Source: Alphaproteobacteria bacterium (GTDB lineage: Bacteria > Pseudomonadota > Alphaproteobacteria > Micavibrionales > Micavibrionaceae). From it: DNA of 64,000 bases. Below, piece by piece: positions 23,644-32,696 of this stretch. Location of the stretch: positions 1 through 64,000 of the forward strand of contig JANQRF010000007.1 in the NCBI GenBank assembly GCA_028289285.1. The letters run 5' to 3'. The position numbers and the translations under genes were made by a program. Each line of letters begins with the position of its first letter. The stretch's first letter is position 1. The notes under the pieces are model-generated. The model was given only the letters and a program-made list of their open reading frames with translations, was not told the DNA's origin and made no database searches.

Positions 23644-25203
23644 ATGACCGATCAGCCGAATCTGAAAACAGTCTCTGAGCCTGTTGAAGGCTATAACGAC
23701 CTTAAATTTTACTTCAGCAATTTAAATACGCTGTTTTCGATCCGCTCCACGCTGGCGGTCGATATGATGACAGCCATGCCGACCGGCGGCCTGCAGCGCC
23801 GCATTCATGATATTTCAGCAATTACAAAACGTATTTACGCAGAGACAACAACGCCGGCCGTCACCAATCTTCTTGATAAAGTGGAAGGCGCTGCCGGATC
23901 AGCCTCGGGCGACTGGACGGAGTGGGATCTGGCCAATGTGCGTGAAATGCGCCGCATACATTCGCACCTGGCTGCCGTACCGCCGGATCTTTATATTGCA
24001 TCTGTGCAGGTGGCCAATGAAGGGCGTAAACGCCACGCCGCCGCGCAAACCCAAAAATGGGAAGAGGTTGCGCCTTATATGCAACAGGTGGTCGATCTCA
24101 CGCGCCGCATGGCCGAGAAAAAGCAGGAAAGATTTGGAACCGATTCCCTTTACCGCGCGCTTCTTCTTGGATATGCAAGCGATATTGGAACGATCAGTAT
24201 TGATGATCTGTATGACAGTCTTGTCGAGCCGCTGAAAAATTTACGTCACGCGGCGCTGGATAAACAAAACGGACAGACACCGCCGATGGCGCTGGAAGGT
24301 GATTTCTCGCGCACAGACCAGATGTGGCTGAATAAAACAGTCCTTGAAATGATGGGCTTTGATTTTGGCCGCGGTTCCCTGCAGATTACGGCGCTCTCGC
24401 CGATGACAGGCGGATCGACCGATGATGCGCGTGTGCTTGTGCGTTGCGGGTCAGATGAAACATTTTTAGACTCGCTTGCCGATACGCTGTATCAGGGCGC
24501 GCGCGGTCTTTACCTGCAAAACCTGCCGCAGGACTGGAAGACACAGCCGGTCGGTCAGGATCTCGGTACATTGATGATGAACGGGCTGAGCCAGCTTTAT
24601 GAAACTGTTATCGGGCGGACACCGCAATTCTATGACTTTATTGCCGTGCGGGCCGAAGGTGTGTTCCGCCAGTTCCGTAATCAAAGTTTCGATCCGGAAA
24701 ATCTATACCGCCTGCGCAAGATTGTGGTCGATACACCGATCCGTAATGAAGCAGATGAGCTATCCAAGATTTTCCATGACCTGATGCGCTACCGGATTGA
24801 AAAAGACCTCATCAATGGCGATCTGCAGGTGAAAGATCTGCCTGAGCGCTGGAATGCGGAAAGTGAAGATCTCCTTGGCAAGAAGCCGCAAAGCTTGCAG
24901 CAAGGTCCGCTTCAAAACCCGGACTGGTTTACGGGCCGTTTTGGCTTTATTGCAACCAACACGCTGTCCCATATGATGGCGGCGCAACTTCATGACACGC
25001 TCTATGAAAAAGATAATGATCTGCCAAATCATATTCGTAACGGCAACTTTACCCAGATCGGTACTCTTCTCAATGAAGGCATCCACGGCAAAGGCCGTAA
25101 AGACGGCACGCTCAGCCTGATTGAAGATATCACCGGTGCCAAGCTGTCGGAAAAAGCGCTGATCAGCCATCTTGAGCGCCGTTACTTAAGCGATAAACGG
25201 TAA
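23644..25203 (+). CDS. M32 carboxypeptidase homologue with lost zinc site (probable pseudoenzyme)
   Basis: The 519-residue protein aligns with M32 carboxypeptidases over its length: YNDLKFYFSNLNTLFSIRSTLAVDMMTAMPTGG is the family N-terminus, and SLQITALSPMTGG, LYLQNLP and SQLYETVIGRTPQF flank the active site. The HExxH motif is replaced by YQGAR (residues 283-287) and the HES motif that supplies the third ligand and a partner Glu reads NGL (313-315), so all zinc ligands are gone. The frame is intact and the fold-defining parts are kept, so the protein is probably made but not a peptidase. AAGGGG precedes the ATG. A longer frame from 23590 is less likely. Confidence 0.88.
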   Translation: MTDQPNLKTVSEPVEGYNDLKFYFSNLNTLFSIRSTLAVDMMTAMPTGGLQRRIHDISAITKRIYAETTTPAVTNLLDKVEGAAGSASGDWTEWDLANVREMRRIHSHLAAVPPDLYIASVQVANEGRKRHAAAQTQKWEEVAPYMQQVVDLTRRMAEKKQERFGTDSLYRALLLGYASDIGTISIDDLYDSLVEPLKNLRHAALDKQNGQTPPMALEGDFSRTDQMWLNKTVLEMMGFDFGRGSLQITALSPMTGGSTDDARVLVRCGSDETFLDSLADTLYQGARGLYLQNLPQDWKTQPVGQDLGTLMMNGLSQLYETVIGRTPQFYDFIAVRAEGVFRQFRNQSFDPENLYRLRKIVVDTPIRNEADELSKIFHDLMRYRIEKDLINGDLQVKDLPERWNAESEDLLGKKPQSLQQGPLQNPDWFTGRFGFIATNTLSHMMAAQLHDTLYEKDNDLPNHIRNGNFTQIGTLLNEGIHGKGRKDGTLSLIEDITGAKLSEKALISHLERRYLSDKR

Positions 25204-25293
25204 TAACTCCTTTTTGATTCGGGATCACCCTTGCTCCGGGGCCGTTTTGGGCCTAGAGTAGGTGCGTATTCACGATAACAAAAGGAAAAGCCC

Positions 25294-25617
25294 ATGAAAC
25301 GCTTTCTTACAGTAACTGCTTTAGCCGGCACGCTGGCGCTTGGCGCCTGTAGCGGTATGTCCTTGCCGGAATGTTCAAGCTCCGACCTTGATGGGTGCGG
25401 CCGCGATATGGCCTATACGGAAGAGCGTACGGCGCCAGTTGGCAACCGCGCTCCGGCGCCTGCGCCGGAACCTGTGGTCGTTGCACCAGAGCCGCAGCCC
25501 GAACCGGAACCAATGCCGGAACCTGAACCTGTGGCCGAACCCGCCCCTGAACCGGTAGACACGCAAATTATGCGTCAGGCCGATGAGCCGGTCTATGTGA
25601 AGGGGATGAGCAAGTAA
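25294..25617 (+). CDS. Lipoprotein with Pro-Glu repeat tail
   Basis: The 107-residue protein has a lipoprotein signal (LALGAC lipobox, Cys19), a short Cys-containing segment (PECSSSDLDGCGRDM) and then a Pro/Glu/Ala-rich stretch of EP and AP repeats (about residues 52-92). Such tails are extended and may span the periplasm. AAAAGGAAAAG precedes the start. The function is unknown. A terminator follows. Confidence 0.75.
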   Translation: MKRFLTVTALAGTLALGACSGMSLPECSSSDLDGCGRDMAYTEERTAPVGNRAPAPAPEPVVVAPEPQPEPEPMPEPEPVAEPAPEPVDTQIMRQADEPVYVKGMSK

Positions 25618-25645
25618 GCGCGCTCTTCATAAAATAATCTATTCT

Positions 25646-25675
25646 CATCCCCGCCTAGGTGCGGGGATGTTTTTA
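25646..25675 (+). terminator. Rho-independent terminator after the lipoprotein gene
   Basis: The stem is CATCCCCGC (25646-25654) with GCGGGGATG (25661-25669), a 6-nt loop and five T immediately after. It ends the lipoprotein transcript 28 bases after its stop codon and just before the rhodanese gene. Confidence 0.9.
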
Positions 25676-25689
25676 TCAGGAGGTCAAAA

Positions 25690-26100
25690 ATGAATTATGG
25701 TGTGATATCAGCTGAAGAGTTTACAGCGCTGACGCAAACAGATCCGATGCTTGACGTCATTGATGTGCGCAGTGATCTGGAATATCAGGCATATCGCCTG
25801 GAGTATCCGGTCAAACATATCCCGCTGCATGAAATTGATATGGACGCGCTTGTTGCAGAACGCGCGGCAACGGATAAGCCGCTTTATGTTTTATGCAAGG
25901 CTGGTCCCCGGGCGGAAAAACTCTGCCAGCTTTTGTGCGCTTTCGGGCAGGATGATGTAGTCGTTGTGCAGGGCGGCGTCACGGGCTGTATGGAGTGTGC
26001 CTGCGCCTGTGAAAAGGCGGAAAGCCAGCCCGATATGTCTGACATACAGGCCGCCGTGCAGGACTCCGTTCAGAAATTTATACAAAAATTTGGCGGTTAA
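25690..26100 (+). CDS. Rhodanese-like domain protein with Cys-rich C-terminus
   Basis: The single rhodanese domain (136 residues) shows DVIDVRSDLEYQAYRL and the active-site loop LCKAGPRAEKL with nucleophile Cys69, which forms a persulfide in active members. A second Cys cluster (GCMECACACEK, about residues 100-110) is unusual and could accept sulfur or bind metal. GGAGG precedes the start. The gene converges on the FadN-type gene with a 4-base overlap. Confidence 0.88.
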   Translation: MNYGVISAEEFTALTQTDPMLDVIDVRSDLEYQAYRLEYPVKHIPLHEIDMDALVAERAATDKPLYVLCKAGPRAEKLCQLLCAFGQDDVVVVQGGVTGCMECACACEKAESQPDMSDIQAAVQDSVQKFIQKFGG

Positions 26101-28502
26101 TTCCGCAGCGGCTTACCTTTTTCAAGCATATGTTCGACGCGTGCCTGCGTGCCTTCATTTTTGACAAGCTGCATAAATTCTTTCACTTCAAGTTTCAGCA
26201 GATCATCTTCAGAGACAGGTTGCGTCCAGTCGGCTTTGGGCCCGCCGGACAGCACTTCGGCAACGGCCAGAGACACAGGGACGTCATAGGGCGTGGCTTT
26301 CCCGTTTTTGCGTAAGTCATTGACAGCCAGTTCTAGCGCCATTTTGCCTGTTGGGCCGGGCAGGCGAATCTCTTCAACGGCTTCAGGTACCTGGTAGTCT
26401 TTGGCAAGCTCAAGAGCCTTTTGTTTTGCATCAAAAAGAAGACGATCGCGGTTCATCGTAATTTCATCTGACGGTTTGAGGTATCGAAGCTCTTTTGCTT
26501 CCTGCGCGCTCTTGGCGACCTTGGCGAGCGCAATCGTTTCAAAGGCCTTGCGCACCGCGCCCATTGGTGTATTCGCCGGACTAAACCAAAGCTGCTTGCC
26601 GCCTGTGCGTTTTGCGTGTTGTTCGCGCTCTTCGGCCTGGTAGCGTAAAATCATTTCCTTGCACCCGCCCCAACCGGGGATCAACCCGACCCCAACTTCG
26701 ACAAGACCGGTATAGGTTTCAGCGTGTGCCTGTACGTGATCGGAATGCAGCAAAATCTCACACCCGCCGCCAAGGGCCATACCGGAGGGTGCGGAAACAA
26801 CCGGGAAGGGGGCGTATTTGAGTGCTTTGTAAACTTTTTGCCCGCCGGTCACGAGGCTTTCAATTTGCGGCCAGAGCGCAATATTCATTGCGAAGATGGC
26901 AAGACCTAAATTAGCGCCGGCTGAGAAATGCGAGCCTTCATTATAAATGACAAGCGCTTTGTAATCTCCACTACCATCCCCGATTTTTTTAATCGCCTGC
27001 CAATAGGCATCAAAGACAGGTTCATCCAGCGCGTTCATCTTGCCTGTAAATTCAACACATAAGACGCCATCGCCAATATCCCAGACGGATGCTGAGGCTG
27101 TTTTAATCACAGGCTCGCTGGAGAGTTTAATATCGCGTAAGAGCAGAACGCCATCTGCGCGTTCTACTGCATGATATGTGTTATCGGTTCCAAAGTAATG
27201 AAGCTTGCCCTCGATCACTTTATAAAAACTGCCATCGCCAACAGCATCTAAAAGCGGCGGGACGTCCATACCTTCTTCGCGGAGTTTATCGGCAAACCAT
27301 TTCGGGCCGAGATCATCGATCATTTGAAACGGGCCTTTTTTCCAGTTGGTGCCAAGACGCATCGCTTCGTCGACGGCGGCGATATTATCTGCAATTTGAG
27401 GCACCAAAGAAGCTGCATAGGAAAGTGTTTGAGATAAAACCTTCCAGGCATAGGCGCCGCCATCATCTTCGGTCGTGACAACGGCCTGTAATCCTTTTTT
27501 ACCTGCGGCAACGGACTCTAATTTCGGTTTATCGGCTTTGTGGTACTGATCTTCAGAAAAACTATCCGCACTTAAACGCAAAGCCTGTTTTTCTTTTGTA
27601 CCTTTGGGGGCATCGGGGTTCAGGCGGTAAAACCCGCCCTTGCCTTTACGGCCGTTATAGCCTGCCTCGATCATCTGTCCGACAAACGGGTAGTCTTTAT
27701 AAATTTTCCGGTACTGATCGTCTTCGGGCAGCGAAGAGAGCATGGAGCTGGACAGGTATGGCATGAGGTCAACGCCGACAAGATCGATTAATCCAAATAC
27801 GGCTGTTTTGGGGACACCAATCGGTTTACCCATCACGGCATCTGCAATTTCAATCGGGACACCATCTTCAATGGCTGCATTCACAGAGGCTTGCATCCAG
27901 AACACCAGAAGACGGTTGACGATAAAGCCGGGTGTGTCCTTACACATGACCACGCCTTTACCGAGCTGGATGTCACAAAAATCACGCACCGTCTTGACGG
28001 CATCTTTACGTGTGTCCGGTCCGACAATGAGTTCCAGCAGGCGCAAATAACGCGGCGGGTTAAAAAAGTGCGAGATCATAAAATCTTTGACGAATTCTTT
28101 TGGCTGACCTTCAATGAGTTTTGCGAGTGGGATCGTCGAGGTATTCGATGTAACAATCGAATCTTTCTTACGGTGTTTTTGAATTTTCTCGTAAGTTGCA
28201 TGTTTGATTTTAAGATCTTCCAGAACGACTTCGATAATCAGATCACAGTCTTTGAGAAGCTCCAGATCATCTTCCAAATTGCCCGGTGTGATGAGCTTCG
28301 CATTCTTTTTCGACATAAGCGGCGCCAGGTGATCGGTTTTAAGCATTTTGGCGATCGCACCTTTGGCAATGGCAGAGCGGTCATCGGCGTCTTTGGGCAC
28401 GATATCCAGCAACACAACAGGCACGCCTGCATTGGCGATTTGGGCGGCGATCCCGCTGCCCATCACCCCTGATCCGATGACGGCGACTTTTTGAATGCTC
28501 AT
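26097..28502 (-). CDS. FadN-type bifunctional 3-hydroxyacyl-CoA dehydrogenase / enoyl-CoA hydratase
   Basis: The 801-residue protein has the dehydrogenase first (VAVIGSGVMGSGIAAQIANAG, NAD-binding; then VMCKDTPGFIVNRLL) and the enoyl-CoA hydratase domain afterwards (about residues 465-700, SHFSAGANLG and PSGMALGGGCEILLHSDHV). This is the order in Bacillus FadN and the reverse of E. coli FadB/FadJ. It carries out the middle two steps of beta-oxidation. The start follows GAAGGAGC. The thiolase gene lies 220 bp upstream on the same strand. Confidence 0.95.
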   Translation of the reverse strand: MSIQKVAVIGSGVMGSGIAAQIANAGVPVVLLDIVPKDADDRSAIAKGAIAKMLKTDHLAPLMSKKNAKLITPGNLEDDLELLKDCDLIIEVVLEDLKIKHATYEKIQKHRKKDSIVTSNTSTIPLAKLIEGQPKEFVKDFMISHFFNPPRYLRLLELIVGPDTRKDAVKTVRDFCDIQLGKGVVMCKDTPGFIVNRLLVFWMQASVNAAIEDGVPIEIADAVMGKPIGVPKTAVFGLIDLVGVDLMPYLSSSMLSSLPEDDQYRKIYKDYPFVGQMIEAGYNGRKGKGGFYRLNPDAPKGTKEKQALRLSADSFSEDQYHKADKPKLESVAAGKKGLQAVVTTEDDGGAYAWKVLSQTLSYAASLVPQIADNIAAVDEAMRLGTNWKKGPFQMIDDLGPKWFADKLREEGMDVPPLLDAVGDGSFYKVIEGKLHYFGTDNTYHAVERADGVLLLRDIKLSSEPVIKTASASVWDIGDGVLCVEFTGKMNALDEPVFDAYWQAIKKIGDGSGDYKALVIYNEGSHFSAGANLGLAIFAMNIALWPQIESLVTGGQKVYKALKYAPFPVVSAPSGMALGGGCEILLHSDHVQAHAETYTGLVEVGVGLIPGWGGCKEMILRYQAEEREQHAKRTGGKQLWFSPANTPMGAVRKAFETIALAKVAKSAQEAKELRYLKPSDEITMNRDRLLFDAKQKALELAKDYQVPEAVEEIRLPGPTGKMALELAVNDLRKNGKATPYDVPVSLAVAEVLSGGPKADWTQPVSEDDLLKLEVKEFMQLVKNEGTQARVEHMLEKGKPLRN

Positions 28503-28722
28503 GGAAATGCTCCTTCGATGTTCGGAGAATCAGTATAGCTGCGAATCGGGTAAAAAAACAGGCAAGGACGCTAACGCATGCCTTGCCCGAAGAGGAGAGG
28601 ATGGGCTGGTCATTCCGCTTCTTCGCGATGAAGGAGGTCTGCCGCCCCACCCTAAACGTGAAAATACCCTAGGATCAGGATACCATGTGGATATGAAAAA
28701 TGAACTTATTTTCGATAAAATT

Positions 28723-29856
28723 TTAGCTGTCTGCGGATTCAAGGACGATCGCCGTGCCCTGACCGCCGCCGATACACATGGTGGCAAGTCCAAGTTTGGC
28801 TTTTTCGCGGTTCATGAGGCTGGCAAGCTTGCCGGTAATCCGCGCACCTGACGCGCCGAGCGGATGGCCGAGTGCAATCGCGCCGCCGTCCAGATTAAGC
28901 TTGCTTTGATCAATGCCTAAATCTTTGATAACCGGCAGGGATTGCGCGGCAAACGCTTCATTTAGCTCTGCAATGTCGATATCGCCAATGGAAATACCTG
29001 CACGCTCAAGTGCTTTGGTTGACGCAGGGACCGGGCCGATGCCCATAATTTCAGCCGCGCAGCCCGATACGCCGACGGATTTAATCCGCGCCATTTTTGG
29101 CAGACCGTGCTTGTCGGCATATTCTTCGCTTGCCACGAGAACAGCTGCGGCTCCATCGGTGAGCGGAGAAGCAGTCCCTGCCGTCACGGACCCGTTTTCA
29201 TCAAAAGCAAGTTTCAGACCCGCCAGATCTTCAAGTGTTGTATCCGGACGGATGCAGCCATCTTCGCTGACATCTCCGATGGGCACGATTTCATCTTTAA
29301 AGTTACCAGCCTCGCGGGCTTTGGCTGCTTTTTGATGGGACGCATGGGCGAATTTTTCCTGCTCGTCGCGCGGGATTGAATATTTTTTGGCAAGGTTTTC
29401 AGCTGTTTCGCCCATGCCCATATAGGCCTGCGGATAGCTTTCTCCTAATGCAGGGTTGGGCATAGGATTAAAGCCGCCCATCGGAATGCGGGTCATGGAT
29501 TCAACGCCTGCCGCGATAAACACATCGCCTGCGCCCATCTGAATATAGCCTGCGGCCATCTGGATCGTGGTCATGGAGGATCCGCAAAAACGGTTGACGG
29601 TCGCCCCGGCCACGCTTACTGGCAGGCCGCAAATCTGCGCGACGATCTTGGCGAGGTTAAATCCCTGCTCGGCTTCAGGGAACGCATTGCCCATCAGGAG
29701 ATCTTCAATATCTTCGGGATTAACTTTTGTTTCCTCGACAAGCGCATTGATAACGGTGGCGGCCATATCATCCGGACGTACGCCCGCAAGCGCGCCTTTT
29801 GTTGCAAAGTGAAAGGGGGAGCGTTTATATCCGCAAAGAACAACAGGGGTATTCAT
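28723..29856 (-). CDS. Acetyl-CoA acyltransferase (thiolase)
   Basis: The enzyme performs the last step of beta-oxidation. Catalytic features are Cys91 (VNRFCGSSM), GHPLGASGARI and MCIGGGQG with the second active-site Cys. The start is taken as MNTPVVLCGY at 29856, which has AAGGAT upstream and the usual 377-residue length; a frame extending to 29898 is unlikely. It pairs with the FadN-type gene 220 bp downstream. With the acyl-CoA dehydrogenase and FadL it completes a beta-oxidation set within 12 kb. Confidence 0.95.
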   Translation of the reverse strand: MNTPVVLCGYKRSPFHFATKGALAGVRPDDMAATVINALVEETKVNPEDIEDLLMGNAFPEAEQGFNLAKIVAQICGLPVSVAGATVNRFCGSSMTTIQMAAGYIQMGAGDVFIAAGVESMTRIPMGGFNPMPNPALGESYPQAYMGMGETAENLAKKYSIPRDEQEKFAHASHQKAAKAREAGNFKDEIVPIGDVSEDGCIRPDTTLEDLAGLKLAFDENGSVTAGTASPLTDGAAAVLVASEEYADKHGLPKMARIKSVGVSGCAAEIMGIGPVPASTKALERAGISIGDIDIAELNEAFAAQSLPVIKDLGIDQSKLNLDGGAIALGHPLGASGARITGKLASLMNREKAKLGLATMCIGGGQGTAIVLESADS

Positions 29857-30010
29857 GAGGTTTATCCTTTTATCTATCAAACATAGAGTGTACCCCAAGA
29901 GGTGGGGCTTTCAAGGCCGATTTTTTGTCCCATTTTTTGCTTTGACACGGCCCTGGAATGGCGTTAGCTAAATTTAGCGGAATTTTTGACACTTAAGGGG
30001 AAGACATAAA

Positions 30011-30445
30011 GTGGCGATTGATAAAGGATTAAAACGCATTTGTATGAGCTGCGGGGCGCGCTTTTACGATCTGAATAAAAGCCCGATCATCTGCCCGGCT
30101 TGCGGGGCCGAATTTACAGGCGATGTGAAGGTTAAAACCCGCCGCGGGCGCGCTAAAGCCGGGCAGGTGGAAGAAGAGACACAAGCTGAAAAGGAAGCTC
30201 CTGAAGAGGAAGAAGAGGAAGACGACTCTGATACGGTTGCCCTGGAAGAGGTCGATGAAGAAGATGATGACGATCTTGAAGATGATGATCTGGATCTGGA
30301 CGGAGACGGCGATCTCGACCTGGATGATGATGACGAGGATCTTGATCTAGATGATGATGACCTTGATTTAGAGGATGAGGATCTTGACCTCGATGATGAG
30401 GATGATCTTGAAGAAGAAGACCTCGAGGAAGAGGATGATAAATAA
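30011..30445 (+). CDS. TIGR02300-type zinc-ribbon protein with acidic tail
   Basis: The 144-residue protein starts at GTG. The N-terminal zinc ribbon has Cys11-x-x-Cys14 and Cys28-x-x-Cys31 (CMSCGARFYDLNKSPIICPACG), followed by a short basic stretch (KTRRGRAKAG) and then about 90 residues nearly all Asp, Glu and Leu. This is a family found mainly in alphaproteobacteria, of unknown function; the acidic tail suggests it mimics nucleic acid or binds basic proteins. prmA follows 6 bases later. Confidence 0.9.
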   Translation: MAIDKGLKRICMSCGARFYDLNKSPIICPACGAEFTGDVKVKTRRGRAKAGQVEEETQAEKEAPEEEEEEDDSDTVALEEVDEEDDDDLEDDDLDLDGDGDLDLDDDDEDLDLDDDDLDLEDEDLDLDDEDDLEEEDLEEEDDK

Positions 30446-30451
30446 GTTTTA

Positions 30452-31309
30452 ATGTATCAGATTACATTTCATAAAGATGCCGGCCTGTCTTCTGATCAGG
30501 CCGGTTTTTTACAGGAAACATTAAGTGAAACGCTGGAGGGATTTTTATCGCTTAGTCTTTTTGACGGGCGGATCACTTTGTTATTTGAAAACCGAATCGC
30601 GCCGGAGAAAGCCTGGGAGATTTTAGAACCTGAAAAAGATGTCCCAGCCTATGAAGAAGAGGAAATAAATTCTGACCAGGACTGGCTGGAAATTTGTTAT
30701 CAGCAACAGCCTCCTTTTGAGGCAGGCGTGTTTTGGGTTTACGGATCGCATATCACGCAGGATGCGCCTGCCGATCTTATCCCGCTCCAGATTGATGCTG
30801 TGCAGGCCTTTGGCAGCGGGTCTCACGGAACAACAAAAGGCTGTCTTATTTTACTGTCCTGGCTAAAAGAGCTGGGCATTCAGCCTGCGCGTATTTTAGA
30901 TGTCGGGACCGGGTCAGGGATTTTGGCCATTGCGGCGAAGAAACTTTTTCCAAAAGTGGATATTATGGCTACGGATAATGACCCGGCTTGTATAGAGGCA
31001 ACGCATATCCATGCGCAAAAAAATGAAGCTACTTTACAAGATGTTATTTTGGCAGAAGGTTTTACGCATGATGATGTTCAAAACACGGCGCCTTTCGATT
31101 TCATCATCGCCAATATTCTTCCACATATTTTGATGGATCTGGCGCAAGATATAAAGGCTTGTATAAAGCCGGATGGCTATTGTCTGCTTTCAGGTATTCC
31201 TTCGGACCGCGCAAAAGACGTCCAGGCCTGTTATGAGACGCTGGGTTTTAATTTATCTGAAATACATACTGAAGATGATTGGGTCAGCCAGCTTTATACA
31301 TCTTTATAA
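30452..31309 (+). CDS. prmA: Ribosomal protein L11 methyltransferase
   Basis: PrmA trimethylates ribosomal protein L11. The N-terminal recognition domain is followed by the methyltransferase core: AFGSGSHGTTKGCL, then motif I ILDVGTGSGILAIAAKKL, DNDPACIEAT and the NPPY-like IANILPHILMDLA. The length (285) is normal. It is cotranscribed with the TIGR02300-type gene. Its end overlaps the convergent unknown gene by 16 bases. Confidence 0.95.
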   Translation: MYQITFHKDAGLSSDQAGFLQETLSETLEGFLSLSLFDGRITLLFENRIAPEKAWEILEPEKDVPAYEEEEINSDQDWLEICYQQQPPFEAGVFWVYGSHITQDAPADLIPLQIDAVQAFGSGSHGTTKGCLILLSWLKELGIQPARILDVGTGSGILAIAAKKLFPKVDIMATDNDPACIEATHIHAQKNEATLQDVILAEGFTHDDVQNTAPFDFIIANILPHILMDLAQDIKACIKPDGYCLLSGIPSDRAKDVQACYETLGFNLSEIHTEDDWVSQLYTSL

Positions 31310-31812
31310 GAGACCGTTTTAAATTCTTCGGGATCTATATTCTTAAAGATATCCGGTGCTGCATTTAAAAGTCTATAGACTTTTAAAACACGGCGCGGGT
31401 CAGGAACAAATCCTTCTCCCACCTGTTTCATTAAAAAGAGCCCGGCCAGCGCGGCCCGCTTTGCATTTTGTGCCGTCACATCAATCGGACGTGCAAACAC
31501 CTTTACGCTGGAGATATAATCCAGCATCGGCTGCGCCTGATCATACCGGTCTGTCAGCTTGAAAGACAGGACGGGGTATTCCTGGGAATCGTTCTGGATT
31601 GTGTATTCCCAGCCTGCAATATCAACCGTATGACAATAATAGCGTCCATCTAGTTGATAAAGCGGCGTACTGCGCACACAATAAGACAGGCCGTAAATAC
31701 GTGCCGTTTTAAGGTCTTTAACAAGTGCCTGCGCAGATTTTTGTGTTATGCCAGAAAATTGCGGCCAGCCTTTTGGCGGCCAAGATTCCCTTTTTTTCGT
31801 AGTAATACCCAA
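31294..31812 (-). CDS. Unknown protein
   Basis: The 172-residue protein starts MGITTKKRESWPPKGW and is not recognised. It appears soluble, with mixed strands and helices, a few scattered Cys and no known motif. It converges on prmA and overlaps its last 16 bases, so the two mRNAs share complementary ends. The sequence upstream (31813-32041) is AT-rich and shows no gene. Confidence 0.55.
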   Translation of the reverse strand: MGITTKKRESWPPKGWPQFSGITQKSAQALVKDLKTARIYGLSYCVRSTPLYQLDGRYYCHTVDIAGWEYTIQNDSQEYPVLSFKLTDRYDQAQPMLDYISSVKVFARPIDVTAQNAKRAALAGLFLMKQVGEGFVPDPRRVLKVYRLLNAAPDIFKNIDPEEFKTVSYKDV

Positions 31813-32041
31813 AACGTTTCTCCCGCACCCTCTCAGTTTACCCTGAGAAATTTTTAATTCTTTTTATTTAGTGATGTCTTATTAAACCTGAAAAATTTTT
31901 AGAAATCAACAAAAATCGAAAAAAACCCATTAATTTCAAAAGGTTATGGGCATAAGTTTGAAAGGAACCAAGAAAAGCTTGAGATTCTAAAAAGATCAGC
32001 CAGTATATATTTTTTGTTTCGTATCAAAATTTGCCACTCAT

Positions 32042-32686
32042 ATGAAAATCTTTAACATTCCCATTGATCAAGTTCTGCCACCTATTCTCTATCATCCTGT
32101 GCGGGCGCTCTACAAAAAGCATATTTGTAAGGAAACGGGGCTTTTTGACGGTCAGGCCGCGCTTTTTCATGAAAAAATTTTTGACGCAAAAATCTATGGT
32201 GAGTATGGCGCAGGCGACTCTACACGCTGGGTTCTTGAAAACACAGACTGCAAAATTTTGTCTGTCGATACATCGAAAGACTGGATTACACATGTTGAGT
32301 CATTTCTAAACGGTGATTCGCGCGTCGATCTGCAATGGGCAGATGTTGGCGAGATAAAAGGGTGGGGATATCCTATTTCTTATCAGAAGAAAAATGTTTT
32401 TATTGATTATGTTGAATCCATATGGCGTCGCGATCTGACACCGGACCTTGTTTTGGTCGATGGGCGTTTCCGCGTCGCCTGTTTTTTAACCTGCCTTTTG
32501 GAAGGGCCTGTCGGGACAGGGATTATTTTTGACGATTACACAAACAGGCCGCGCTATCATATCGTCGAAGAATTTGTAAAACCCAAACAAATATATGAAC
32601 GTCAGGCCTATTTTGAAATTCCTGAAAATCTCGATCATGAAAAGATCAAAAAAATGCGGGTGCATTTTTTATATGTGATGGATTAA
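32042..32686 (+). CDS. SAM-dependent methyltransferase-like protein
   Basis: The 214-residue protein has a Rossmann-type methyltransferase core: motif I-like YGEYGAGDSTRWVLEN, strand 2 ILSVDTSKDWI, LVLVDGRFRVACFL and GTGIIFDDY. The substrate is not evident. The coding sequence is more AT-rich than its surroundings, as is the neighbouring convergent sugar methyltransferase gene, which suggests that the pair was acquired together. Confidence 0.65.
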   Translation: MKIFNIPIDQVLPPILYHPVRALYKKHICKETGLFDGQAALFHEKIFDAKIYGEYGAGDSTRWVLENTDCKILSVDTSKDWITHVESFLNGDSRVDLQWADVGEIKGWGYPISYQKKNVFIDYVESIWRRDLTPDLVLVDGRFRVACFLTCLLEGPVGTGIIFDDYTNRPRYHIVEEFVKPKQIYERQAYFEIPENLDHEKIKKMRVHFLYVMD

Positions 32687-32696
32687 GTTTTTTAAT

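Noticed and set aside
25460..25560. Pro-Glu codon repeat as a possible minisatellite
   Set aside because: It is irregular and coding; lipoprotein linkers of this kind are common.
30180..30443. Repetitive Asp/Glu codons that resemble a simple repeat
   Set aside because: They encode the acidic tail typical of the TIGR02300-type protein and need no separate repeat feature.
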